A stretch of DNA of 64,000 nt from Myxococcales bacterium (GCA_016706225.1 JADJKB010000014.1:124001-188000); one strand, 5' to 3'. Positions 37,303-46,298 are shown, counted from the stretch's first letter. The notes: generated by a model not told the origin, from the sequence alone. Numbers and translations: made by a program.

Positions 37303-38558
37303 ACGCGCTCAGGAAGTGGCTCGCGCCCACCGAACGGACCGGGCCGGTCGACGTCGTGCTCGGCGCCATCGTGGTCGGTCTGATCGGTTTTGGTGTGGTC
37401 ATGGTCTACAGCGCCAGTGTCATCGAAGCGACAGTGGTGTTTCGTGACGCGCAGTACTTCCTGAAGCGCCAGGCCATGTTCGGCGGTGCCGCGTTGATCC
37501 TGATCGGGGTGCTGTCGCGCATCGACTATCACCGCCTGCGCCCGCTGACGTATCCGATCCTCGCTGGGGTCGCCGGTCTGCTGGTGCTCTCCGTGATCGG
37601 TTTTGGTCACTCTGGCGGCGGCGCGACGCGCTGGCTGCGCCTCGGCCCCATTCACGTGCAGCCGTCGGAGGCGGCCAAACTCGCGCTGGTATTGTGGCTG
37701 GCCTATTCGCTGGAAAAGAAGCGCGAGCAGGTGAAGTCCTTCTCGGTCGGCCTCTTGCCTCACCTGCTCATGGCGGGCGGGCTGATGCTGCTCTGCCTCA
37801 AACAACCGGACTTCGGCGGCGCCGTCGTTTTGTTGTTCCTCACGTTCACGCTGCTCTTCGTCGCGGGTGCCCGACTCGGATACCTGCTGGGTGTCGCCAT
37901 GCTCGGCGCGCTCGCCGCGGCGTGGCTCGTGCGCTTCACCAGCTACCGCTGGGAGCGCATGCTGGCCTGGTTCTACATGAACGAGCACCGGCAGGATCTG
38001 GCGTACCAGCCGTTCCAGGCCGTGATGAGCTTCGGCTCCGGTCAGACCACGGGTCTTGGTCTCGGTCGTGGTCTGCAGGTGCTCTACCTGCCGGAGGCCC
38101 ACACCGACTTCATTGCCGCCATCATCGGCGAGGAGCTCGGGTTCATCGGTGTCTTGGCCCTGGCCGCGGCGTTCCTCGTGATCGTCTTGCGGGGGATCCG
38201 CGCCGCCTTGTCCGCGCCCGACGACTACGGCTCCTACATCGCGTTCGGCATCTCGATGTTGTTCGGGATCCAGGCCGTCGCGAACCTCGCGGTTGCCATG
38301 GCCATCCTGCCGACGAAGGGCCTGACCTTGCCCTTCGTCAGCTACGGCGGCTCGTCGCTCCTGGTGAACGCGGCGGCGATGGGGATCCTGCTCAACATCA
38401 CGCGGCAGCGAGCGGGCCGCGCCAATCAACGCGTCGCCGAGGGCGGACCCAAACCCGAAGCCAGTGCGATGCTCGTCTCCGAAGCCGGGTTCGCCGAAGA
38501 AGACGAGCCGCCCAAGAAGCGCGCGCGTCGCTCCGCACCGGTGGAGGCTGCGTCGTGA
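37299..38558 (+). CDS. ftsW: SEDS lipid II polymerase FtsW
   Basis: 419 residues, polytopic, SEDS family. ATG 37299 overlaps the murD stop. MVYSASVIEA in the first helix, LKQPDFGGAVVLL, AHTDFIAAIIGEELGFIGV and LPFVSYGGSSLL are family hallmarks. The D in KQPDFG and the E pair are expected around the glycosyltransferase cavity. It polymerises septal glycan with FtsI as cognate transpeptidase. The C-terminal cytosolic tail (about 50 residues) ends basic (PPKKRARRSA). Confidence 0.95.
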   Translation: MNALRKWLAPTERTGPVDVVLGAIVVGLIGFGVVMVYSASVIEATVVFRDAQYFLKRQAMFGGAALILIGVLSRIDYHRLRPLTYPILAGVAGLLVLSVIGFGHSGGGATRWLRLGPIHVQPSEAAKLALVLWLAYSLEKKREQVKSFSVGLLPHLLMAGGLMLLCLKQPDFGGAVVLLFLTFTLLFVAGARLGYLLGVAMLGALAAAWLVRFTSYRWERMLAWFYMNEHRQDLAYQPFQAVMSFGSGQTTGLGLGRGLQVLYLPEAHTDFIAAIIGEELGFIGVLALAAAFLVIVLRGIRAALSAPDDYGSYIAFGISMLFGIQAVANLAVAMAILPTKGLTLPFVSYGGSSLLVNAAAMGILLNITRQRAGRANQRVAEGGPKPEASAMLVSEAGFAEEDEPPKKRARRSAPVEAAS

Positions 38559-38571
38559 GCGGCGAGACCTG

Positions 38572-39786
38572 ATGCTTGCGGGCGGTGGCACGGGCGGTCA
38601 CGTGTTTCCGCTGATCGCGGTGGCGGACGAGCTCCGCCGCCTGGCGCCGGACGTGCGGGTCGTGTTCGTGGGTACGGAGCGCGGCATGGAAGTGAAGCTG
38701 GTGCCCGCCCGCGGTTACGAGCTCGAGCTGTTGTCCGTGTTGCCCATTCGCGGCTCCGGTGCGCTGGGTGCGGTCCGCGGAGTGTGGCGCGCTCTGAGAA
38801 CGATCCCGGAAGCCAACCAGTTGCTCCGTCGTCACACGCCGCGGGCGGTGCTCAGCATCGGCGGTTACGCCGCCGGCCCGATCTCGGTCGCGGCGCGAGT
38901 GTCGCGCGTGCCGCTGGCGTTGATCGAACCCAACAGTGTGATGGGCCTCGCCAACCGCCTGACGGTTCCCCTCGTGCGCCGGGCCTACGTTGCGTTTCCG
39001 CGAGCCGAGCGCCATTTCGGTCGCGGCACGGCGCTCGCGACCGGCGTGCCGATCCGCGCTGGCTTCGAGCCGCGCGCGTACCGTCGCGGCGACGGACCGC
39101 TGTCGGTGCTCGTGATCGGCGGAAGCCAGGGTGCGAAGTCTCTGAACGAGACCGTGCCAGCCGCGCTCGCTCGGGTGAAGAGCTCACTTCAGGTAACGCA
39201 CCAATGCGGCGCGGCCCACGTCGAGCAGGTGCGTGCCAGCTACGAGGCGGCGACGCCGTCGTTCGACTGGAACGTCACCCCCTTCATCGACGACATGCCG
39301 GCGACGCTCGCCAGTGCGGATCTCGTCATCAGCCGCGCGGGCGCCAGCGCCGTCAGCGAGATCGCCGCGGTTGGGCGCGCGGCGCTGTTCATTCCGTACC
39401 CCTTCGCTGCGGGAGATCATCAGCGGTACAACGCCGAGACCCTCGCCAGCGCCGGCGCCGCCGTCTCGGTCGCTGCGACTGACGCAACCGTCGAGCGCCT
39501 TGCGAACGAGATCGAGCGCATGGCCTCGGCCCCCAGCGTGCTCGAAGCCATGGCAGCGGCGGCCGCGAGCTGGGGTCGCCCCCCGCGGCCCGGGCCATCG
39601 CCCTCGATCTGCTCGAGCTCGCGGGCCTCGCTCCGGTCGGAATCAACGGCATCGATCGCGGAAAAATCTTCCGAAGCTGCCCGACGACGGTCCCAGCCGC
39701 TGCCTGGAGATGCCCGCATGAACGGCGCACGGCTCTCCATCTTCCCCGGCGATCGCTCCGCCCCTGCGGGAGGTCGCCATGTTTAG
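38572..39786 (+). CDS. murG: MurG N-acetylglucosaminyltransferase, frame broken at homopolymers
   Basis: The body is clearly MurG: LAGGGTGGHVFPLIAVADEL, GGYAAGPISVAA, LIEPNSVMGLANR, VIGGSQGAKSLNE, FIDDMPATLASADLVISRAGA, with segments longer than 20 given in part. It converts lipid I to lipid II at the inner membrane. As written the frame runs from ATG 38572 to 39786, but both ends look shifted. A GTG at 38555 overlaps the ftsW stop and would read MSGET before TGA; one extra C at 38567-38569 joins it to LMLAGGG. Near 39577-39581 the C-run is one base short, after which AARAIALDLLELAGLAP lies in another frame. The A-run at 39660-39664 is again short before LPKLPDDGPSRCLEMPA and the stop at 39719-39721. 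Residues after about 338 in the written frame are probably not native. Confidence 0.85.
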   Translation: MLAGGGTGGHVFPLIAVADELRRLAPDVRVVFVGTERGMEVKLVPARGYELELLSVLPIRGSGALGAVRGVWRALRTIPEANQLLRRHTPRAVLSIGGYAAGPISVAARVSRVPLALIEPNSVMGLANRLTVPLVRRAYVAFPRAERHFGRGTALATGVPIRAGFEPRAYRRGDGPLSVLVIGGSQGAKSLNETVPAALARVKSSLQVTHQCGAAHVEQVRASYEAATPSFDWNVTPFIDDMPATLASADLVISRAGASAVSEIAAVGRAALFIPYPFAAGDHQRYNAETLASAGAAVSVAATDATVERLANEIERMASAPSVLEAMAAAAASWGRPPRPGPSPSICSSSRASLRSESTASIAEKSSEAARRRSQPLPGDARMNGARLSIFPGDRSAPAGGRHV

Positions 39787-41176
39787 AGGGCGCGTTCGCC
39801 ACGTGCACTTCATCGGTGTCGGCGGCATCGGCATGTCCGGCCTGGCGGAGATCCTGCGCACACTCGAGTTCGATGTGTCCGGCTCGGACATGAAAGAGGG
39901 CGAGAACACCGGCCGCCTCAAGCGCCTCGGCGTGCGCATCGACGTCGGTCACCGCGCCGAGAACGTGCGCGGCGCGGACGTGGTCGTCTACTCGAGCGCG
40001 GTCAACGTCGAGAACGTGGAGATGCGCGAGGCGCTCTCCCTCGGCATCCCGATCATTGCCCGCGCCGAGATGCTCGCCGAGCTGATGCGCCTCAAGTACG
40101 GCGTGGCCATCGCCGGCAGCCACGGCAAGACCACGACGACCTCGCTGGTCGCGACGGTGCTGCGCGAGGCCGGCTTCGATCCAACGGTCGTCGTCGGCGG
40201 GCGCATGGCGGCCCTCGGCTCCAACGCCCGCCTCGGCGCCGGAGATCTCCTGGTGGCCGAGGCCGACGAGAGCGACGGCTCGTTCCTGCGGCTCACGCCG
40301 ACCATCGCCGTCATCACGAACATCGACGCCGAGCACCTCGATTTCTACGGCACGCACGAGCGGGTGAAGACGGCCTTCGTGGAGTTCGCGGAGCGGGTGC
40401 CGTTCTACGGCCTGAGTGTGCTCTGCCTCGATCATCCCCACGTGCAGGACATCTTGCCGCGCATCCGGCACCGCCACGTCACCTACGGACTGTCACCCCA
40501 GGCCGACTATGCGGCCCGCAACGTGCGCCAGGCTGGGCTCACGACCACCTTCATGGCGTACCGCAAGGGCGAGCCGCTCGGAGATTTTTCGGTGCGAATG
40601 CCCGGTGACCACAACGTGCTCAACACGCTGGCGACCATCGCGGTGGCCGATGAGCTCGAGGTGCCGCTCGACGTGATGAAGACGGCGCTCGCCTCGTTCC
40701 ACGGAGTCGCGCGGCGGTTCACCGTCACCCACGAGATCGGCGGCGTGACGTTGGTCGACGACTACGGGCACCACCCCTCCGAGGTGACGGCGACGCTCGA
40801 CGCCGCGCGCCGGGTGTTCAAGCAGCGAGTGCTGGTCGCGTTTCAGCCGCACCGCTACAGCCGCACTCAGCTCTTGTTCGACGAGTTCACCCGCGCCTTC
40901 AACGTCGCCGACTCGGTGATCATCGCGGACATCTACGCCGCCGGAGAAAACCCCATCCCCGGCATCAGCGCCGAGGCGCTCGCCGCAGCCATTGCCGACC
41001 ACGGGCACCGCGGCGTGCGGCACGTCGGAGACAAAGCCAGCATTGCGGCCGCCCTTGCCGCCGAGGCGAACCCCGGCGACGTGGTCATCGCGCTCGGCGC
41101 GGGCGACATCAACAAGATCCTGCCGCTCGTTGCGGACCAGCTGCGAGTGCGATTTGGCCAAGGGGAGGGCGCGTGA
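39779..41176 (+). CDS. murC: UDP-MurNAc:L-Ala ligase MurC
   Basis: 465 residues. ATG 39779 has a strong GGGAGG ribosome-binding site and begins with the typical MFRGRVRHVHFIGVGGIGMS. P-loop AGSHGKTTTTSLVA lies near residue 112, then NIDAEHLDFY and DDYGHHPSEV, all MurC signatures. It attaches L-alanine to UDP-MurNAc, the first peptide step, in the cytosol. In many clusters murB and ddl follow, but here ftsQ follows directly with a GTGA overlap. Confidence 0.96.
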   Translation: MFRGRVRHVHFIGVGGIGMSGLAEILRTLEFDVSGSDMKEGENTGRLKRLGVRIDVGHRAENVRGADVVVYSSAVNVENVEMREALSLGIPIIARAEMLAELMRLKYGVAIAGSHGKTTTTSLVATVLREAGFDPTVVVGGRMAALGSNARLGAGDLLVAEADESDGSFLRLTPTIAVITNIDAEHLDFYGTHERVKTAFVEFAERVPFYGLSVLCLDHPHVQDILPRIRHRHVTYGLSPQADYAARNVRQAGLTTTFMAYRKGEPLGDFSVRMPGDHNVLNTLATIAVADELEVPLDVMKTALASFHGVARRFTVTHEIGGVTLVDDYGHHPSEVTATLDAARRVFKQRVLVAFQPHRYSRTQLLFDEFTRAFNVADSVIIADIYAAGENPIPGISAEALAAAIADHGHRGVRHVGDKASIAAALAAEANPGDVVIALGAGDINKILPLVADQLRVRFGQGEGA

Positions 41177-42090
41177 AGGCCAAGAAGCACGGTGCGACGG
41201 TGTCCGCTCCGGACGAGAGCGCCTTCGTCGACAGTGAGAGTCCGAAACCCGGACCCGTGGCGGCGAAGAACGGCCGAGGCTCCCGGCGCGCTCGCGGCGA
41301 GAGCGACGCTCCGCCCGACGAAGGTGCTGGATTTTTCCGCACGACTTGGTCGCTGCTGAAGCTCGCGCTCGGTGTGGCGCTCGTGGTCGCGGCGTCCGGC
41401 GCCGTGGCCTGGGGTGCGCATCGTTATGCGCTCTCGTCGCCGCGCTTCGCAGTGCGCAGCATCGAGGTCAAGGGCAGCAAGCGCAAGTCGGAAGATCAGA
41501 TAGCAGAGGCCGCGGGCGTGAAGCGTGGCGACAACGTGTTTGCCATCGACACCAACAAGGTCGAACAACGCCTGCTGACCGATCCGTGGATCAAAGAGGT
41601 CAAGGTCGCGCGTGCGCTCCCCAGCACCCTCAGCATCGAGCTCGAGGAGCGCGAGGTGGGCGCACTAGCGTCCATCGGCGAGCAGCTCTACCTGGTGACT
41701 CGCACCGGAGAGCCTTTCAAACAGCTCGAAGAGGGTGATCCATCGGACCAGCCGGTGCTCACGGGTGTCACCGCGGAAGATCTCGCTCGCGATCGTCCGC
41801 GCGCCATCGAGCGCCTCGCCCTCGGCCTCGAGATCGTGCGGCACTGGGAGCGCATCCCGATGAGCAAGGTACAGCAGGTGCAAGAGGTTCACCTCGCGCC
41901 CGGCGGCGACGTGAGCCTCACCCTCGGCAAGTCCGGCATCACCGTGCACATCGGCCGGGGCCCGTGGCGGAAGAAGCTGCTCATGGCCGAGCGGGTCATC
42001 GGCCAGATGGAGAAGAAGGGCCGGGTCCCCGGCATCGTGTTTGCGGACAACGTCGCGCACCCCGAGCGGGTGGTGGTGAGGATGCGATGA
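41173..42090 (+). CDS. ftsQ: Cell division protein FtsQ
   Basis: 305 residues from GTG 41173. A long cytosolic N-terminus (about 58 residues, charged) precedes one transmembrane helix (60-80, LLKLALGVALVVAASGAVAW) and then a POTRA domain (FAVRSIEVKGSKRKSEDQIA, DPWIKEVKVARALPSTLSIE) and the FtsQ beta domain (EREVGALASIGEQLYLV). FtsQ recruits FtsB/FtsL to the septum. The end of the frame, ATGCGATGA, gives an ATGA overlap with a small ORF that runs to ftsA. Confidence 0.93.
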   Translation: MKAKKHGATVSAPDESAFVDSESPKPGPVAAKNGRGSRRARGESDAPPDEGAGFFRTTWSLLKLALGVALVVAASGAVAWGAHRYALSSPRFAVRSIEVKGSKRKSEDQIAEAAGVKRGDNVFAIDTNKVEQRLLTDPWIKEVKVARALPSTLSIELEEREVGALASIGEQLYLVTRTGEPFKQLEEGDPSDQPVLTGVTAEDLARDRPRAIERLALGLEIVRHWERIPMSKVQQVQEVHLAPGGDVSLTLGKSGITVHIGRGPWRKKLLMAERVIGQMEKKGRVPGIVFADNVAHPERVVVRMR

Positions 42091-42233
42091 CCGGGCAACT
42101 TTCTGGATCCGGGATAGCGCGGGAAATCCTCGTGAAAATTTGGCCCGAAGCGAACCTCTCTGGCAGCGTCGCCCCTGCTCCGACCGAGCTTTCCAGCGCG
42201 CAGTCGGGGGCACGAGGAGTCGCCAAACGATGA
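42087..42233 (+). CDS. Candidate 48-residue ORF linking ftsQ and ftsA
   Basis: An ATG at 42087 overlaps the ftsQ stop (ATGA), and its own stop (42231-42233) overlaps the ftsA start (ATGA), the same coupling used by most genes of this operon. The peptide begins MTGQLSGSGIAREILVKIWP and ends QSGARGVAKR, with no membrane helix. Against it, about 18 of 48 codons end in A or T, far more than in ftsQ or ftsA, and ftsA has its own GAGGAG ribosome-binding site. It could be a real small protein, a coupling ORF, or an intergenic promoter region open by chance. Confidence 0.35.
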   Translation: MTGQLSGSGIAREILVKIWPEANLSGSVAPAPTELSSAQSGARGVAKR

Positions 42234-43495
42234 GCTACGCCGCCCTGTCCAGCCCCGAGATCGTGGTCGGGCTCGATCTTGGTTCGACCAAGGTCAGCGC
42301 CGTCGTCGGAGAGGTCGACGCCGACGGGATCACCATCCTGGGCGTTGGCAACGTGCCGTGCCGGGGCCTGCGCAAGGGTGTGGTCAGCAACATCGAGTGG
42401 ACCGTGCGCTCCATCAAGGAGGCCATCGACGCCGCTCAGACCATGGCGGGGGTCGAGATCCGCACCGTCTACGCCGGGATCGCCGGCTCCCACATCCGCA
42501 GCCACATGTCCGATGGTGTGTGCGCCATCAGCGGCCGCGAGGTGACCCGCTCGGATCTGGAGCGTGTGCTCGAGGGAGCCCGGGCCATTCCGGTGGACGC
42601 CGACCGCATGATCCTCCACGCCCTCCCGCGCGAGTACGTGGTCGACAACCAGGACGGCATCCGCGACCCCATCGGCATGAGCGGCGTGCGCCTGCAGGTC
42701 CGCTGCAACCTGGTGACGGCGGCCACGAGCTGCGTCCAGAACGTCATCCGCTGCGTCGAGCGCTGCAACCTGCAGGTCGCCGACGTGGTGCTCGAGCCCC
42801 TGGCCAGCGCTGACGCGGTGCTGTCCGAGGACGAGAAGGAGATCGGCGTCGCGGTCATCGACATCGGTGGCGGCACGACCGACCTCATCCTGTTCGCCGA
42901 TGGCGGCGTGGCCCATGTTTCGGTCATCCCGGCCGGCGGCAACAACATCACGAGCGACGTGGCCGCGGGGCTGCGGACGCCGATGGCCGAGGCCGAGCGC
43001 CTCAAGCGCAACTACGGCTGCGCCCTCGGTCGCATGGTGAACGACGACGAGGAGATCGAGGTCCCGGGTGTCGGTGGCCACGGCCCGCGGCGTGCGGCTC
43101 GCCGGTTGCTCAGCGACATCATCGAGCCCCGCGTCGAGGAGATCTTCAGCGAGGCTCGCCGGCGCATCGAAGAGACCGGCCTGCTCGAGCAGGTGTCGAG
43201 CGGCTGTGTGCTGACCGGCGGCGCGGCCCTGATGGAGGGCATGGTCGAGTGCGCCGAGGAGATCCTTGGCATGCCGGTGCGCCTCGGTTTCCCGGTGGGC
43301 GTGCGCGGCATCGTGCAGCTGGTGCAGGGTCCGCAGTACGCGACCGGCGTCGGCCTGGTTCGCTACGGCTCGCAGCAGCTGGCCGAGGCCTACTCGCGCG
43401 GCGGGCAGTCGCCGGTGGAGCAACAGGTCGGGGCGATGGAGCCCAGCGACAAACAAAAGCACGGCTTCTGGAGCTGGATCAGGGCGGCGTTCTGA
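42230..43495 (+). CDS. ftsA: Cell division protein FtsA
   Basis: 421 residues from ATG 42230 with a GAGGAG ribosome-binding site. An actin-like ATPase: VVGLDLGSTKVSAVVGEV (phosphate 1), VIDIGGGTTDLILF (phosphate 2) and VLTGGAALMEGM (adenosine motif). The C-terminus KHGFWSWIRAAF is an amphipathic membrane-targeting helix. FtsA tethers FtsZ filaments to the membrane and recruits later divisome proteins. ftsZ follows after 139 bp. Confidence 0.96.
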   Translation: MSYAALSSPEIVVGLDLGSTKVSAVVGEVDADGITILGVGNVPCRGLRKGVVSNIEWTVRSIKEAIDAAQTMAGVEIRTVYAGIAGSHIRSHMSDGVCAISGREVTRSDLERVLEGARAIPVDADRMILHALPREYVVDNQDGIRDPIGMSGVRLQVRCNLVTAATSCVQNVIRCVERCNLQVADVVLEPLASADAVLSEDEKEIGVAVIDIGGGTTDLILFADGGVAHVSVIPAGGNNITSDVAAGLRTPMAEAERLKRNYGCALGRMVNDDEEIEVPGVGGHGPRRAARRLLSDIIEPRVEEIFSEARRRIEETGLLEQVSSGCVLTGGAALMEGMVECAEEILGMPVRLGFPVGVRGIVQLVQGPQYATGVGLVRYGSQQLAEAYSRGGQSPVEQQVGAMEPSDKQKHGFWSWIRAAF

Positions 43496-43634
43496 GCGGT
43501 ATCCAGGATTTCTCAAACAGCGAAACGGATAGAAGGCGACAGCGACAAAGAGCTCCAGCGGAAGGGGAAGGCAGGCCCCGGAGCTTCGAGTCGAAAGGGT
43601 AAGCGGCGAAGGTCGCACCGGGAGGAACACGAAA
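43496..43634 (+). promoter_or_regulatory. ftsA-ftsZ intergenic leader
   Basis: A 139-bp gap, long for this operon, with lower GC in places (CAAACAGCGAAACGGATAG near 43515). A GGGAGG ribosome-binding site stands about 12 bases before the ftsZ ATG. It may hold a separate ftsZ promoter, but no clear -35/-10 pair was seen. Confidence 0.35.
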
Positions 43635-44939
43635 ATGACGTTCTCGATCGAGTTTGCCGACGAGACCCAAGCATACCAGGCCCGTATCAAAGTGATCGGC
43701 GTGGGAGGTTCGGGCGGCAACGCAGTCAACACGATGATCCACTTCGGCCTGGAGGGCGTGGAGTTCATCACCGTGAACACCGACGCCCAGGCCCTGGGTT
43801 CGAACGCGGCGGCGCAGAAGATCCCCATCGGCACCAACCTCACCCGAGGTCTCGGCGCGGGCGCGGATCCGGAGCGCGGTCGCAAGGCGGCGCTCGAGGA
43901 CGTCAACCGCCTCAAGGAGGTGCTCGAGGGCGCCGACATGGTGTTCATCACCGCCGGCATGGGCGGTGGCACCGGCACCGGAGCCGCGCCGATCATCGCG
44001 CAGATCGCCCGGGAGCTCGGCGCCCTGACGGTCGGCGTCGTGACCAAACCCTTCATCTTCGAGGGTCGCAAGCGCGCGCGCCAGGCCGAGACCGGCATCG
44101 CGGCGCTCAACGATCACGTGGACACCCTGATCACGATCCCGAACGAGAAGCTGATGACCCTCGCCGACGAGGAGCTCACCTTCGTGGACGCCTTCCGCAA
44201 GGCGGACGAGGTGCTCTACCAGGCCGTGAAGGGCATCAGCGATCTGATCACGCAAGACGGCATCGTGAACGTGGACTTCGCCGACGTGCGCACGGTCATG
44301 AACAACATGGGTCGTGCGCTCATGGGAACCGGCTGCGCCAAGGGCGAGGGCCGTGCACGGCTCGCCGCGGAGCACGCCATCACGTCGCCGCTGCTCGACA
44401 ACATCAGCGTCGAAGGCGCCACGGGCGTGCTGATCAACATCGTCGGCGGCTCCGACATGAAGATGCGCGAGATCCAGGAGGCCGCCAGCTTGATCCAGGA
44501 GCAGGCCCACGAGGACGCGAACATCATCTTCGGTGCCAGCATCGACGAGAGCATGGGCGAGGCCATCAAGGTGACGGTCATCGCCACCGGCTTCGACCGC
44601 GCCGAGGCGGAAATTCCGGTCGAGATCGTGCAACCGGCGCGCGTCGCGGCCTCCGCGGGCAGCCGTCGTGACTCGGTGCGCGATGCTCTGCGCGAGGGTT
44701 TCGGCACGATGCCGCCTTCTCGCTCGTCGCTCTCGACGTCGCGTCCCGGCATGGATCGCGACATGGTCCCGGCCATGAGCACCCGCCGTCCCGCGTCCCT
44801 CGCGGCGAGCCTGCAAGCCGGCGCGCCGAGCCAGGGCTCGATGCCGGAGGTGCGCTCCCGCATCACGTTCCCGTCATCGATCGACGCGGACGCGGATGCC
44901 GATTGGGACACGCCGGCGTTCCAGCGTCGCGGTGGGTAG
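43635..44939 (+). CDS. ftsZ: Cell division GTPase FtsZ
   Basis: 434 residues. Tubulin/FtsZ fold with IGVGGSGGNAVNTMI, signature GGGTGTGAAP near residue 110, and T7 loop NVDFADV near residue 212 that completes the GTPase site of the next subunit. A long Ser/Arg/Ala linker (about 335-415) precedes the conserved C-terminal peptide DTPAFQRR, which binds FtsA and other partners. ftsZ is the last gene of the dcw cluster and looks intact although an IS element lies 200 bp beyond its stop. Confidence 0.97.
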   Translation: MTFSIEFADETQAYQARIKVIGVGGSGGNAVNTMIHFGLEGVEFITVNTDAQALGSNAAAQKIPIGTNLTRGLGAGADPERGRKAALEDVNRLKEVLEGADMVFITAGMGGGTGTGAAPIIAQIARELGALTVGVVTKPFIFEGRKRARQAETGIAALNDHVDTLITIPNEKLMTLADEELTFVDAFRKADEVLYQAVKGISDLITQDGIVNVDFADVRTVMNNMGRALMGTGCAKGEGRARLAAEHAITSPLLDNISVEGATGVLINIVGGSDMKMREIQEAASLIQEQAHEDANIIFGASIDESMGEAIKVTVIATGFDRAEAEIPVEIVQPARVAASAGSRRDSVRDALREGFGTMPPSRSSLSTSRPGMDRDMVPAMSTRRPASLAASLQAGAPSQGSMPEVRSRITFPSSIDADADADWDTPAFQRRGG

Positions 44940-44954
44940 TAGGTTGCCCCCACT

Positions 44955-44973
44955 CGCGGCGCTTCGCGCCGCG
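44955..44973 (+). terminator. Strong hairpin after ftsZ
   Basis: CGCGGCGC-TTC-GCGCCGCG is a perfect 8-bp stem with a 3-base loop, 15 bases after the ftsZ stop. No T-run follows, so if it ends transcription it is weak or factor-assisted. The rest of 44974-45143 holds no gene; a 14-base direct repeat, GACGCGTGGCTCCG, occurs at 45026 and 45066. Confidence 0.5.
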
Positions 44974-45143
44974 GTCTCCCCCTTACGCGGCAGCGCGCGC
45001 CGGGGTGACGTTGTGCCAAGGCACTGACGCGTGGCTCCGTCGGCGCGCGCCGCGCGCGTGGGTGAGACGCGTGGCTCCGAGCTCGCGGCGATCTCGCGAC
45101 GAGGAAGTTCGTGGCGATGTCGCGCCCTGAAGGTACACATTGT

Positions 45144-46298
45144 CTCGGACTTCTTGGCGCGGGCTTGGGTGATCGCGGAGGGAGCTCGGGCGCGGCGGGT
45201 CGCGGCGGGTGGCGATCGCCGCCGGCGGCCGCCGGTTCGCCACCCCGAGCCCGCGCAGTCCATCCTGTTTGGGCCGCCGGATGGCCGACACCGCGGTGCA
45301 CTCGGTGAGCAGGAGCTGCCGGAGCTCTGCTTTGACGAGCCGGGGCTGGCTGCGTGTTACGCGGCGGCAGCTCAGGGCATTGGCGTGAGCGGTGAGCGTG
45401 CAGGCAAGCCGCTCTTGCGGTTGGTCGTGCCGGCGGAGTTGCCCGAGCGCTCGCGTGCCGCGGACGCGACGGATGCGCCCATCGCGGAGGTGCGCGGCAT
45501 CAACTTGCATGCGGCGCAGGTCATCGACGGCCGAGATCGGCGACGAGTGGAGCGGCTCGCTAAATACATCACGCGCCCTCCGATCGCGCAGGACCGCCTC
45601 GAGCGCCGGCAGGACGGCAGGCTCGAGCTCATCTTCAAGAAGGTGTGGCGGGACGGCACCCGCGCGCTGGTGCTCGAGCCCACGACCTGATTGCGCGGTT
45701 GGTGGCGGCCGTGCCGCCTCCACGCTTTCACATGCTCCGGTATTTCGGGGTGCTCTCGAGCCACTCATCGCGCCGGGCCCTCGTCGTGCCCAAGCCGCCC
45801 GTGGATGCGGCCTGTCACAAGCCACCTCCGGCTCGAGGCGATCAGCTCGAGCTGCTCGGCGAGAAGGACGATGCGCCGGTCGGGCGGAAGCGGTGGGCGT
45901 GGTTGCTGGCGCACGTGTTCGCGGCCGATGTCGAGACGTGCCCGCGTTGCTCCGGCCCGATGAGGTGGGCGGAGGTCGCCACGAGCCGCGCGGCCATCAC
46001 GCGGCTGATTGCGGAGCACGAGGACGGCCTCGGATCGAGCGCCGCCCACGGCGAGAGTCCCCGTCCGCGTGCCCGAGCAATTGGGGATGGGGTTCGGGGA
46101 GGGGTGAGGCGACCGGCGACTTCGCTGGGGGCGGAGGTGTGTGTCGCGTGGGCTTGGCGAGGGTGATCGAGTTCGCGGGCGGACGCGGCGAGCCCAATCG
46201 GCGCCGGGGGTCGGGGTGCGGGAGGTGATCTCGACCCGAAGCCGTCGAGCGCGTACTCTCGGCTTGGTGGGTTTTGGCAGTTCAAATGCCCTATGCGC
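45144..46298 (+). mobile_element. IS91-like element, copy 1 (doubly deleted)
   Basis: 1155 bp matching the element at 52611-54539. The left end starts at CGGACTT and the right end at GCAGTTCAAATGCCCTATGC. Compared with copy 2 it lacks two internal blocks, corresponding to about 52723-53046 (324 bp) and 53091-53519 (429 bp), and has one instead of two right-end repeat units CGGCGAGCCCAATCGGCGC. No target duplication is seen, as expected for IS91-type rolling-circle insertion. The right end lies directly against the truncated radical SAM gene. Confidence 0.85.
45256..46107 (+). pseudogene. IS91-family transposase remnant, copy 1
   Basis: Remains of an HUH transposase. The N-terminal zinc-finger region is reduced to a few codons and the HUH-bearing segment is gone. 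The tyrosine region (LAKYITRPPIAQDRL) and the C-terminal zinc motif (CPRCSGPMRW) survive, but in different frames because one C is missing in GAGCCCACG at about 45677-45683. It cannot code for an active enzyme. It may still be mobilised in trans if its ends are functional. Confidence 0.85.

Noticed and set aside
38572..39786. murG as a true pseudogene
   Set aside because: The core is fully conserved, the gene is essential, and all breaks are single-base losses in homopolymers, so sequence error is the better explanation.
44974..45143. Sought the missing 3' end of the HxsB-like gene left of IS91-like copy 1
   Set aside because: None of the minus-strand frames here gives a plausible SPASM ending with a final cysteine. 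The lost end was deleted or moved elsewhere.
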